64,000 nucleotides of DNA from Chersky-840 sp963810195 (GTDB lineage Bacteria; Actinomycetota; Acidimicrobiia; Acidimicrobiales; UBA8190). Position numbers and translations under genes: made by a program. A model generated the notes under the pieces. That model had not been told where the DNA came from. It saw only the letters and a list, made by a program, of their open reading frames with translations, and searched no databases. The stretch lies in NCBI GenBank assembly GCA_963810195.1, contig CAWEMO010000005.1, positions 558,001 to 622,000 of the forward strand. Reading direction: 5' to 3'. Positions 1-8,467 of this stretch are shown here, piece after piece. Each line of letters starts with the position of its first letter. Position 1 is the first letter of the stretch.

Positions 1-336
1 GGGATGCTCGTCGAGAGCGACCACGATCACGTTGTAGGGGGCGAGGCTCGAATACGGCTCGAGCAGGGGCGGGTGGGGGACGACGAAGGACCAGATGGTC
101 CCCTTGCCCTCGACGCGCTTCCAGCCCCGTGCGGTGGACCGGCACCACGGGCACATCGGACGCGGTGGATGGCGGAGCTTGCCGCACGAGTTGCACACCT
201 GGATGCGCAGCTCGCCGGCGAGGGTCCCCTCCCAGAAGAAACCACCCTCCTCGTCGACCGCCGGCATGAGGAACCCTTCCTCGGACGGGCCGAGGTTGGC
301 CACGTACCCACCCGAGAACGCCGCTGCGTTGCTCAT
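1..336 (-). CDS. DUF35 OB-fold protein with zinc ribbon (3' end outside window)
   Basis: The frame opens with ATG at 336 and runs off the window edge after 112 codons. Two CxxC pairs (CNSCG, then CPWC about 15 residues later) form the rubredoxin-like zinc ribbon of DUF35 proteins. The OB-fold begins after it (GKGTIWSFVV). DUF35 proteins normally partner thiolase-like enzymes and bind acyl-CoA. The thiolase-like gene immediately upstream on the same strand ends 57 bases before this start, so the two are probably one operon acting on an acyl-CoA. Substrate unknown. Confidence 0.85.
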   Translation of the reverse strand, partial: MSNAAAFSGGYVANLGPSEEGFLMPAVDEEGGFFWEGTLAGELRIQVCNSCGKLRHPPRPMCPWCRSTARGWKRVEGKGTIWSFVVPHPPLLEPYSSLAPYNVIVVALDEHP

Positions 337-392
337 TGCTCCCTCTTCCCTCTCTTCGTACCCACGGCCTCTTCGTATCCTCGGCCTTGCCC

Positions 393-1553
393 TCAGCGCC
401 TCAGGAGGAGCGCGCTCGTGGGCACACCCTCCCCCGAGGTGACGAGGCAGGTCTCGGCCCCTTCCACCTGGGCGGTCGAGGTGCCCCGCATCTGGCGGAC
501 GCCCTCGTTGATCAGGTTGAAGCCGTGCACGTAGGCCTCTGACAGGCCGCCTCCAGCGGTGTTCACCGGGAGCGACCCCGTGCCCCACTGGAGGTTGCCG
601 TTCTCGGTCATGGCACCGGCCTCACCGCGCTTGCAGAAGCCGTAACCCTCGAGCGACAGCAAGATGAGCGGCGAGAAGGCGTCGTAGATCTGCGCCACGT
701 TCACGTCGGCGGGCCCGAAGGCGGCATTGGCCCACAGCCGTCGGGCGCACGCCCAGGCCGGACCGGTGAGGGGGTCGTCGTTGAAGAAGTTGACCATCGT
801 CTGGTGCTGGGGCGGCAGGCCCTGGGCGAAGGCGTGGAGGTAGACGGGCGGGTGGCGCAGGTCTTTGGCCCGCTCGGCCGACACGACGACGCACGCCAGC
901 GCGCCGTCGGTCTCGAGGCAGTTGTCGAACAGACAGAGCGGCTCGGACACCCATCTCGACGCCATGTAGTCCTCGCGGGTCATGGGCTTGCTGTGCATGA
1001 TGGCCGCCGGGTTCATGTTGGCGTGCTTGCGCACGGCCATGGCCACGTTGGCGAGGTGATCGCGCGTCGCGCCGTACTCGTGCATGTATCGCCGGGTGAG
1101 CATGGCGATCTCGTCTACGGGCCGCAGCATCCCGAACGGTCGGGTCCAGGCGCCGGGGACCCGCAGTTGGACCGAGGTGCTCGTCCAGGGCCGGGGCCCG
1201 GATCCGCGCTTGCGGGACCGCCACGCCACGGCCACCTCGGCCTGGCCGCTGGCCACGGCCAGTGCGGCGTGCCCGACCACACCGCAGCCCGCTCCACCTC
1301 CGTAGCCGATCTGGCTGAAGAAGGTGATCTCCCCGCAGCCGATGTTGCGGACGATGTCGACCTCTTCGGTCGCCTCCATTGTGTAGGAGCACAGGGCGTC
1401 GATCTCCGACGGGTCGATGCCGGCGTCGGCGCAAGCTTCGACGATGACCGTGCATGCCAGCTCGGCCTCGGTCGGCTCGAGATGCTTGGCGAACTCCGTC
1501 TGGGCGATACCGGCGATGGCGGTGGCGTCCTGGAAGCCGACTGCCGGGCTCAT
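393..1553 (-). CDS. Thiolase-like protein of the lipid-transfer / SCP-x (Ltp2-like) class
   Basis: About 386 residues of thiolase fold. The start at 1553 is preferred over an upstream in-frame ATG at 1601 because a GAGGGGGA ribosome site precedes it. The classical catalytic Cys of the CxS motif is not evident; the region reads GGGAGCGVVGHAAL. Near the C-terminus there are conserved tyrosines in AQIYDAF and in LSEAYVHG. In the steroid side-chain aldolase Ltp2, tyrosines rather than cysteine are catalytic and a DUF35 protein is the partner. The adjacent DUF35 gene fits that pairing, so a retro-aldol or related acyl-CoA reaction is more likely than ordinary thiolysis (inference). An acetyl-CoA acetyltransferase-like role cannot be excluded. 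Confidence 0.85.
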   Translation of the reverse strand: MSPAVGFQDATAIAGIAQTEFAKHLEPTEAELACTVIVEACADAGIDPSEIDALCSYTMEATEEVDIVRNIGCGEITFFSQIGYGGGAGCGVVGHAALAVASGQAEVAVAWRSRKRGSGPRPWTSTSVQLRVPGAWTRPFGMLRPVDEIAMLTRRYMHEYGATRDHLANVAMAVRKHANMNPAAIMHSKPMTREDYMASRWVSEPLCLFDNCLETDGALACVVVSAERAKDLRHPPVYLHAFAQGLPPQHQTMVNFFNDDPLTGPAWACARRLWANAAFGPADVNVAQIYDAFSPLILLSLEGYGFCKRGEAGAMTENGNLQWGTGSLPVNTAGGGLSEAYVHGFNLINEGVRQMRGTSTAQVEGAETCLVTSGEGVPTSALLLRR

Positions 1554-1747
1554 GTTCTTGTCCCCCTCTTCTCCGACCAGGGGCGGCAGGCCCTGGGTCA
1601 CTGGCGTCTGTCGGCTCGCGTGAGGCCGGGCGCGAGTCGAGCACGCCCGACGGTACCAGCGCCACTCGGCCCTCCCTCTCGGGTGCGCAGCCGCAGGCCC
1701 CCGGACGATCCCGTCGCACGGTCGTTCGGATCGTTAGTTTGGGGTCC

Positions 1748-3229
1748 GTGCCCGTCCCCGTGCTGCGCCCGCTCTCGGTGGGTGAGATCCTCGACGCGGC
1801 CCTGAAGATCCTGGTCCGGAACTTCTTGACCCTCGCCAAGTCGATCGCCGTGGTGGTCCTGCCCGCGGCGTTGATCGTGGCGGTGATCGAGGGCAACATC
1901 ACGACGACCAGCGTCGTCAATCCGCAGACGGGACAGATCACCACGGCCGACCTCAGCACCGTCGTGGGAGAGGCCTTTGCGCTGTACACGGTGACGCTCA
2001 TCGCCGCGCTCTTCGCCTCGGCGATCGTGTACAAGGTGGTCGGTGACGCCTACATCGGGCAACGACCCGACTGGCGGGTGGCGCTGAGCTTCACCGCCCG
2101 GCGCCTGCTCTCGATCATCTGGGTGGCTCTTGTCATCCTGTTCTTCTTCGTGATCCTCGGCTTCGTCGGTGTTCTGGTCGTCGCCCTCCTGGCGAAGGTG
2201 GCGGCCGGCCTCGGCGTCATTGCCGGACTCGCGCTCGCCGTGGTGTTCATCTGGCTCGCACTGCCGGCCGGCCTGGCGGTGCCGACGTTCATGATGGAGG
2301 GCTACAAGGGTTTCAGCGCCTACCGCAGGGCGTTCGCCCTGGTGCGCGGTAACTGGTGGCGGACCTTCGGCCTCCTGCTCGTCACGGGGATCCTGTCCGC
2401 GGTTGTCAGCGGCATCGTCGAGGTGCTGTTCGGCATCGCCCTGCGCGCCGCCATCGGCGGGACGACCGCGGGTCGCATCCTCGTCTACTTCATCCTGTTC
2501 GGGCTGACCTACCTGTGCATCCACCCCTTCGAGGGGGCGGTGCTCGTCGTCTTGTCGATCGATCTCCGCGTGCGCAAGGAGGGGTACGACGTCGCTTTGC
2601 TGGCTTCGCAGCTCGGGGTGGACGCGTCCACGGTCAGCCTTCCTTACACGCGCTACGCGACCGGTCCGCAGCTGACCGGATATCCGGGGCCCGGAGGCTA
2701 CCCACCACCGGCCGGGTACCCACCACCGACTGGGTACCCACCACCGACCGGCTACCCATCACCGGCCGGCTACCCACCACCGACCGGCTACCCACCACCG
2801 ACCGGCGCCCATGGGGTTGGTCCGGGCTCGGAGCCCACAGCGTCGAGCTATTGGTCCCAGCCCGGGAATCGAGCCCAGCCCGGCTATCCGCCCCAGCCCG
2901 GCTATCCGCCCCAGCCCGGCTATCCGCCCCAGCCCGGCTATCCGCCCCAGCCCGGGTCTGTTCCCCAGCCCGGGTCTGTTCCCCAGCAGGGCACCCAACC
3001 CCCGGCCGCTTCGCCACCGCCGCCGCCCGCTCCTCCGGGGCCCGGCTGGTGGATGGCGTCGGACGGGAAGTGGTATCCACCCGAGCGCCATCCCTCGGCG
3101 CCCCCGCCCGCTCCTCCGGGGCCCGGCTGGTGGATGGCGTCGGACGGGCAGTGGTACCCGCCCGAGCGCCGTCCCGCCGCGCCCCCATCGGAGCCCGGTG
3201 CTCCCTCCGGGCCCGCGCCGTCGGGTTGA
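1748..3229 (+). CDS. Polytopic membrane protein with Pro-rich repeat tail and two WWMASDGKWYPPE motifs
   Basis: The 493-residue product starts at GTG 1748. A TAGTTT hexamer at 1734-1739 would suit a leaderless transcript. Residues 1-300 hold about six hydrophobic segments and resemble the membrane domain of glycerophosphodiester phosphodiesterase-like proteins (VGEILDAALKILVRNF). Residues 310-420 are repeats of GYPPPTGYPPP and then PQPGYPP, visible as DNA tandem repeats at 2690-2800 and 2877-2950. The tail carries two copies of a Trp-rich motif, PGPGWWMASDGxWYPPE. It heads the DUF4129/DUF4350/MoxR/DUF58 cluster, so a cell-envelope role is likely. Exact function unknown. Confidence 0.8.
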   Translation: MPVPVLRPLSVGEILDAALKILVRNFLTLAKSIAVVVLPAALIVAVIEGNITTTSVVNPQTGQITTADLSTVVGEAFALYTVTLIAALFASAIVYKVVGDAYIGQRPDWRVALSFTARRLLSIIWVALVILFFFVILGFVGVLVVALLAKVAAGLGVIAGLALAVVFIWLALPAGLAVPTFMMEGYKGFSAYRRAFALVRGNWWRTFGLLLVTGILSAVVSGIVEVLFGIALRAAIGGTTAGRILVYFILFGLTYLCIHPFEGAVLVVLSIDLRVRKEGYDVALLASQLGVDASTVSLPYTRYATGPQLTGYPGPGGYPPPAGYPPPTGYPPPTGYPSPAGYPPPTGYPPPTGAHGVGPGSEPTASSYWSQPGNRAQPGYPPQPGYPPQPGYPPQPGYPPQPGSVPQPGSVPQQGTQPPAASPPPPPAPPGPGWWMASDGKWYPPERHPSAPPPAPPGPGWWMASDGQWYPPERRPAAPPSEPGAPSGPAPSG

Positions 3230-3235
3230 CACGGC

Positions 3236-3934
3236 GTGCCCGTTGATTCTTCGAGTCTGGCGGGCCAGGCGCGCCAAGAGGCTCGACACATCCTCTCGCA
3301 GCCGCCGTTCAGCGCTTCCACGCATCGCTCGGGGCTCGACCGTTTCTTCCATGACCTCGGGCACTGGCTGTCCGACGTGGTCGGCCCGGTGTGGCGCTTC
3401 ATGGACCACCACCTCTTCCATCCGGTGCGTGTCCAGCTCTCGTCGGCGTTCGGCTCGTGGTGGCCTTTGCCGCTCGGGGCGGTCGTGGTCGTGGTGGCCG
3501 CAGTCGTCGGGCTTCGACTGGCCCGCACACGCGCCCGCGTGGGTGTGACCCGCGCGGCGCGAGCGGCCGTGATGCGTGACGAGGATCCCGCCGAGCTCGA
3601 GCGCGCTGCGGACCGAGCCGAGCAGGCAGGTGACTACGAGCTCGCCGTGCGTCTCCGGTTTCGTGCCGGCCTGGCACGACTGGAGCGTTTCGGCCTGATC
3701 ACCGGGCGCCGGACCCACACGAGCTCGCAGCTGGCCCAGGTTCTCCGGTCACCGACGTTCGACACCTTGGCCGGCCAGCTCGACCGCATCGTCTACGCGG
3801 GGTTGCCCGCCACCGCCGATCACGTGGGCGAGGCTCGCTCGGGTTGGCCCCGGATCCCGGTCGAGGCTCGCGAGGCGGCGATGGTCGGCGCCGCCGCACA
3901 CCAGGGCCCCCCTCGCCCGGCTGCGCCGTCGTGA
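3236..3934 (+). CDS. DUF4129 domain membrane protein
   Basis: The 232-residue protein starts at GTG 3236, six bases after the preceding stop. One transmembrane segment sits near residues 76-98 (LPLGAVVVVVAAVVGLRL). It is followed by the DUF4129 region, in which ELAVRLRFRAGLARLERFG and the TSSQLAQVL stretch are typical. Such proteins are encoded beside MoxR and DUF58 genes and are thought to belong to an envelope or transglutaminase-like assembly module. Its stop overlaps the DUF4350 start by GTGA, so translation is probably coupled. Confidence 0.82.
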   Translation: MPVDSSSLAGQARQEARHILSQPPFSASTHRSGLDRFFHDLGHWLSDVVGPVWRFMDHHLFHPVRVQLSSAFGSWWPLPLGAVVVVVAAVVGLRLARTRARVGVTRAARAAVMRDEDPAELERAADRAEQAGDYELAVRLRFRAGLARLERFGLITGRRTHTSSQLAQVLRSPTFDTLAGQLDRIVYAGLPATADHVGEARSGWPRIPVEAREAAMVGAAAHQGPPRPAAPS

Positions 3935-5196
3935 CGGTAACGGCACCGGCCGACCCGGCGACCCGAGACCTCGAAGGCGGTGACGGGGAGACGGCGCGGT
4001 CCCGGGCGCCGAGCCCGGTGGGGGGCGCATCTCAGCCGACCGTCGCGGCGCGCTGGCGGGCTGTCCCGCGTCGGTGGCGGATCACGCTCGTGGTCCTGGC
4101 CGTCGTGGCGGGCGTGGACGCGGTGGTGGCAGTGGTCGGGGGCTTCGGCTCGACTGGAACCCAGGGGGCTTCGGGGACCTCGTCGAGCTTCGACGCCTCC
4201 CCGACGGGCACGGAGGCGATGGCCGACCTGCTGTCGCGCTTCGGGCATCCCGTGAGCCGGTTGCAGGAGTCCTTCTCTGCCGGCGCGATCCCTCTGTCGA
4301 CCACGTTGGTCGTGGCCGACCCCGTGAAGTGGGACGCGGGTCAGACCGATGCGCTGGCCGCGTTCGTGCGCTCGGGCGGTCGAGTGGTGCTCGCCGGTGG
4401 GCCGTTCAACAGTTCGGTCCTGCGAACCGTGCTGGGGACGTCGAACGTGCCCTTGCTGTCGCCCGTGGGTGTCGCATCGGCCCACGCCGTGGGGGATGCG
4501 CCCGAGGTGAGAGGCGTCTCGGTCGTGGACGCCGATCCCTCCGACGGGGCCTGGGACGACGTGGGCAGCACCACGTCCATCTTGCGGAGTGACGGGGCCA
4601 GTCTCGCCGTGGTGGCGAACGCCGGTTCGGGACGGGTCGTGCTCCTGGCGTCGGCCTCGCCGTTGCGCAACGGGTTCCTGGGCGAAGCCGACAACGCGGC
4701 CTTCGCCCTCGACCTTGCGGGCGGGCCTGGCCGTGCCGTGGCGTTCGACGAGTACGTCCACGGGTTCGGCCAAGGCGGACTGGGGGCGCTCCCGTCGCAC
4801 TGGAAGTGGGCGCTGTCGGTTGCCGGGCTCGCCGTGGCGGTCTGGATGTGGTCCGCAGCCCGCCGGTTCGGGCCCCCCGAGCGTTCCGAGCGCACATTTC
4901 CCCCGGCGCGCGTCGAGTACGTCGAGGGGTTGGCCACGGTGCTCGCTGCTACCGATGCCCGGCTCGTGGGTGAGGCGGTGGAGCCGGTGCACCGCGCCGC
5001 TCGGTCCGCGCTGTGTCGCTACGTCGGGGTCCCTGACGACTCATCCGACGAGTCGATTGCCGTCGCGGCGCGCTCCACCGGGTTGTCCGATGCTCTCGTG
5101 CAGCCGGCGCTCGTGGCACCGACGGACAAGGAGAGCGCATTGGCGACAGGACGTGCGTATGCGTGGCTCGAACAGGAGCGGAGGTCCCACCCATGA
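3931..5196 (+). CDS. DUF4350 domain protein
   Basis: The start is taken at GTG 3931, overlapping the previous stop (GTGA), which gives 421 residues. A transmembrane helix near residues 50-72 is followed by the extracytoplasmic GATase-like DUF4350 region (SPTGTEAMADLLSRFG, GGRVVLAGGPF, AFDEYVHGFG). A second helix lies near residue 290 (WALSVAGLAVAVWMW) and is followed by a cytoplasmic tail. DUF4350 genes sit between DUF4129 and MoxR in many actinobacteria. This gene in turn overlaps the MoxR start by ATGA. Confidence 0.85.
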   Translation: MTVTAPADPATRDLEGGDGETARSRAPSPVGGASQPTVAARWRAVPRRWRITLVVLAVVAGVDAVVAVVGGFGSTGTQGASGTSSSFDASPTGTEAMADLLSRFGHPVSRLQESFSAGAIPLSTTLVVADPVKWDAGQTDALAAFVRSGGRVVLAGGPFNSSVLRTVLGTSNVPLLSPVGVASAHAVGDAPEVRGVSVVDADPSDGAWDDVGSTTSILRSDGASLAVVANAGSGRVVLLASASPLRNGFLGEADNAAFALDLAGGPGRAVAFDEYVHGFGQGGLGALPSHWKWALSVAGLAVAVWMWSAARRFGPPERSERTFPPARVEYVEGLATVLAATDARLVGEAVEPVHRAARSALCRYVGVPDDSSDESIAVAARSTGLSDALVQPALVAPTDKESALATGRAYAWLEQERRSHP

Positions 5197-6191
5197 CGGA
5201 TTCGGGAATGCCAGGACCACCCGCAACGCCGGGAACGCCGGGAACGCCGGCCGGGTCAGCCCTCGCCGACCTGCGGGCGCGCGTCAGCGTCGAGGTGGCC
5301 AAGGTCGTCGTCGGCCAGCAGCCCATCGTCGACGCCATGTTGACCTCGATGGCCGTCGGTGGGCACCTGCTGCTCGAAGGGGCTCCCGGGGTCGCCAAGA
5401 CCCTGCTCGCCACCGCGGTCGGCCGGGCTCTGGGGCTCGAGGTGCGCAGAGTGCAATTCACGCCCGACCTCCTTCCGACCGACCTCACGGGCACGCTCAT
5501 CCTGCGCGGAGCCGAGCTCGTGTTCCGGCAGGGCCCGGTGTTCACCAACCTTCTGGTGGCCGACGAGATCAACCGCACGCCACCGAAGACCCAGGCCGCG
5601 CTGCTCGAAGCGATGCAGGAAGCGCAGGTGAGCGTCGACGGCGTGGCACGCCGGCTTCCGGACCCCTTCCTGGTCGTCGCCACCGAGAACCCCATCGAAT
5701 ACGAGGGCACGTACCCGCTTCCCGAAGCGCAGCTCGACCGGTTCCTCATGAAGCTCGACGTGGGGTATCCGAGCGGTCCTGACGAGGAGGCCATGCTGCG
5801 GCTCCGGCACTCCGGGGTCGTTCCCACCACGCTCGACGACGTGGTCGCGGTGGGCGGGATCCCACAGCTGCGGGCGGCACGGGCACAGGTCGACGCCGTG
5901 GTGGTGAGCGACGCGGTGATCGCCTACGTGGCCGCGGTCGTGCGCCGGACGCGCGAGGTGCCGAGCGTGGCGCTGGGGGCGAGCCCGCGCGCCGCGGTCC
6001 ACCTGCTGGCCGCGGCCAAGGCGGTCGCATGCATGTGGGGCCGCAACTACGTCGTGCCCGACGACGTCGTCAACATCGCCGGCCCGGTGTTGCGGCACCG
6101 GCTCCTGCTCACGCCCGAAGCGGAGCTCGACCGGTTCCGGCCCGACGATGCCCTGCGCACGGTTCTTTCGAGCGTCCCCGTCCCGCGTTGA
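5193..6191 (+). CDS. MoxR-family AAA+ ATPase
   Basis: The 332-residue ATPase starts at ATG 5193, overlapping the upstream stop. Walker A is GAPGVAKT at residues 63-70 and Walker B is LLVADEIN at about 120-127. Sensor motif ATENPIEYEGTYPLPEAQLDRF is the MoxR signature region. MoxR proteins act as chaperones that mature neighbouring complexes, usually together with a DUF58 protein, which is the next gene here. Length matches the family. Confidence 0.95.
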   Translation: MTDSGMPGPPATPGTPGTPAGSALADLRARVSVEVAKVVVGQQPIVDAMLTSMAVGGHLLLEGAPGVAKTLLATAVGRALGLEVRRVQFTPDLLPTDLTGTLILRGAELVFRQGPVFTNLLVADEINRTPPKTQAALLEAMQEAQVSVDGVARRLPDPFLVVATENPIEYEGTYPLPEAQLDRFLMKLDVGYPSGPDEEAMLRLRHSGVVPTTLDDVVAVGGIPQLRAARAQVDAVVVSDAVIAYVAAVVRRTREVPSVALGASPRAAVHLLAAAKAVACMWGRNYVVPDDVVNIAGPVLRHRLLLTPEAELDRFRPDDALRTVLSSVPVPR

Positions 6192-6204
6192 GACCGCGCC
6201 AGCC

Positions 6205-7461
6205 GTGACCCCGACGCGTTGGTGCGCCGTGCTCCTGGCCCTCGTGGCCCTGGGGGCGGCGCTCCTGCCCGTCACCGCGGTCGTGGTGGTTCTGGCCGGC
6301 TGTGTCGTGGTCGGGCTCGTGCTTGCCGACGCGTTCGTGCTGCGGCGCCAAGCCCCGCAGGCCACGCGCAGCCGTCTCCCCGTCCTGGCACGAGGGGCGG
6401 AGGTCCCTTTCGAGGTGGACGTGACGCTGGACTCGGCGCGCTCGGTCCGGGTCCGCCAACCCGTGCCCCCCGAGCTGGGCGTCAGTCCGGCCGAGGCTCC
6501 GGGGCGGTCCCTGCGCTCCACGCTGACGGCGCGGCACCGGGGCACCCACGTCGTGCCTCCCGCCGTGGTGCGGTCGTCGGGGCCCCTCGGCCTCGCCCGT
6601 CGCGACCGGGCGGTGCTCGAGCCGACTCCGGTCACGGTGTTCCCCGACCTCCCCAAGGCCCGCCGCATGGCGATGGCGCGTCGTACGGCACGGTCAGCCG
6701 AGGAGGGCCGCATCAGATCCCGATTGGGCCTCGGCACGGAGTTCGAGACTGTGCGCGACTACTCGCCAGACGACGACGTGCGCCAGATCAATTGGATGGC
6801 GACGTCGCGGGTGGGCCGTCCCATGAGCAACCAGTACCGCATCGACGACAACCGCGACCTGCTGTGCATGGTCGACACCGGAAGGTTGATGGCCGCCCCG
6901 CTCGCCGGCGGGACCCGGCTCGACGTGGCGCTGGACGCGGTGGCGGCGCTGGCCGTCGCCGCTGACGACGCCGGGGACCGTGTGGGCGCCTTGGCGTTCG
7001 ACAGCGCCGTGCGCCGAGTGCTCGCTCCCCGTCGGCGCGGAGCCGAGGCTGTCGTGCGCGCCCTGTACGACCTGGAGCCCGTCGAGCAGGAGTCCGCGTA
7101 CGACGAGGCCTTCCAGGCCGCGAGCGGTCGCAAACGCGCCCTGCTGGCGCTGTTCACCGACGTCACGGACGGCACCGCGGCGCGTCCGCTGATCGAAGCG
7201 GTGCCCGTCCTACTCCGACGCCACGCCGTGTTGATCGCGACGTGTCGCGACCCGGACGTGGTCGCCACCGCTGACGCGGCGCCTCGGCGTCTCTTCGACG
7301 TGTACCGCTCTGCCGTCGCCCTCGAGCTCCTCGAGAGCCGGCGACGGGCCCTGGCGGTGCTGCGCGCCCTGGGGGCGGTGGTGGTCGACGCCGAGCCCGA
7401 GCCGTTCGGGGCGGCGTGCGTGGCGGGCTACGTCAGGTTGAAGCAGCGGGCCCGGCTGTAA
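6205..7461 (+). CDS. DUF58 domain protein
   Basis: The start is placed at GTG 6205, 13 bases after the MoxR stop; an in-frame ATG at 6148 would overlap moxR. The N-terminus has two hydrophobic segments (residues 8-45). The DUF58 core follows with the hallmark region YSPDDDVRQINW and a von Willebrand A-like fold (LLCMVDTGR). It is the usual partner of MoxR. Its last 29 bases overlap the end of the convergent SpoIIM-like gene. Confidence 0.9.
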   Translation: MTPTRWCAVLLALVALGAALLPVTAVVVVLAGCVVVGLVLADAFVLRRQAPQATRSRLPVLARGAEVPFEVDVTLDSARSVRVRQPVPPELGVSPAEAPGRSLRSTLTARHRGTHVVPPAVVRSSGPLGLARRDRAVLEPTPVTVFPDLPKARRMAMARRTARSAEEGRIRSRLGLGTEFETVRDYSPDDDVRQINWMATSRVGRPMSNQYRIDDNRDLLCMVDTGRLMAAPLAGGTRLDVALDAVAALAVAADDAGDRVGALAFDSAVRRVLAPRRRGAEAVVRALYDLEPVEQESAYDEAFQAASGRKRALLALFTDVTDGTAARPLIEAVPVLLRRHAVLIATCRDPDVVATADAAPRRLFDVYRSAVALELLESRRRALAVLRALGAVVVDAEPEPFGAACVAGYVRLKQRARL

Positions 7462-8464
7462 CCCCGGCACCGGCACCGGTGCCTGCGACCGAAGCCGCGA
7501 CCGAAGCCGAACCTGCGGGCTCTTGGCGACCGCGCCACGCCACGAGACCCCAGAACCCTCCGGCGAGCAGCAACCCGATGCCGAGCGCCAGCCCGAGGGG
7601 GAGGTCCCAGGTCGTCACGATGCCTTCGGTCAGCCCGGCGACGACCAGGCACCCCGCCACACCCAGCACGGTGTCGCCGATGAGGGGCACGAGGTCGGTG
7701 AGCGCTTCACCTCGCGTCCGTCGGCCGGGGTCGATGAGGGCGCGGGCGATCAGCAGGCCGGCCGAGCCCGACACCGCGATGCACGACAGCTCGAGAAGGC
7801 CGTGCGGCACGATCAGGCGCACGAATTGCTCGAAGCCCCCCGCCTTGAGCTCCAGGACGCCGAGGACCCCGACCATCGCCCCGTTCGTGGCCAGCACGTA
7901 CGCGGACAGCAGTCCCAGGGTGAAGCCTCCGGCGAGCACCTCCAGCGAGACGACGATGTTGTTCGTGAAGATGGCGACCGCCAGCCCCGAGCGCGCCGGG
8001 ATCGAGATGCCGACGACGCCGTTCGCACCGGGGTGGGCCGAGGCATGGAACCCGGCGGGCAGGATCCCGGCCGCGGCGACGGGCTCGAGGGCTGCCCACA
8101 GCGCTCCCAGAGCGGCGAACCCCACGAGGATGCCGCCGGAAAGGGCGAGGCACCTCCCGCCGGCCCGGACCCGCTGCCAGAAGCGGGTGGTCACGAAACG
8201 GCGGACCGGGTCCTGGCGCCCCGCCTTGCCGTAGACCAGTCCGTGGGCCTGGGCGACCAGGATCTGGAGCCGGGCCGTGCCCGGGGCGTCGGGATAGCGC
8301 CGACGCGCCACGGCCAGGTCGGCGGCGGCCGAGCGGTACAGGTGTCCGAGGCGAAGGACCTCAGGCGGTGCCAGGTGCTCTCCCCGGCCCTTGGCCCGGG
8401 CGGTCAGGGCTTCGAGGGCAGCCCAGTCGTCCGCTCGTAGGGAGACGAATCGTTCTACGTTCAT
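7433..8464 (-). CDS. SpoIIM-like (DUF95) integral membrane protein
   Basis: The 343-residue protein starts at ATG 8464. The soluble N-terminus, with MNVERFVSLRADDW and the region around RLGHLYRSAAADLAVAR, is typical of actinobacterial stage II sporulation M-like proteins. Five or so hydrophobic segments follow (for example LALSGGILVGFAALGALW). The family is widespread in non-sporulating actinobacteria next to RDD and DUF58 genes, and the role is envelope-associated but unknown. Its start codon is only three bases from the divergent RDD start codon. Confidence 0.88.
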   Translation of the reverse strand: MNVERFVSLRADDWAALEALTARAKGRGEHLAPPEVLRLGHLYRSAAADLAVARRRYPDAPGTARLQILVAQAHGLVYGKAGRQDPVRRFVTTRFWQRVRAGGRCLALSGGILVGFAALGALWAALEPVAAAGILPAGFHASAHPGANGVVGISIPARSGLAVAIFTNNIVVSLEVLAGGFTLGLLSAYVLATNGAMVGVLGVLELKAGGFEQFVRLIVPHGLLELSCIAVSGSAGLLIARALIDPGRRTRGEALTDLVPLIGDTVLGVAGCLVVAGLTEGIVTTWDLPLGLALGIGLLLAGGFWGLVAWRGRQEPAGSASVAASVAGTGAGAGVTAGPAAST

Positions 8465-8467
8465 ATC

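Noticed and set aside
622..2034. 470-codon minus-strand frame across the thiolase and membrane-protein starts
   Set aside because: Arg-rich shadow of the thiolase-like gene in another frame; high GC keeps it open.
2877..2950. Tandem repeats as regulatory or CRISPR repeats
   Set aside because: They are in-frame codons for PQPGYPP repeats of the membrane protein.
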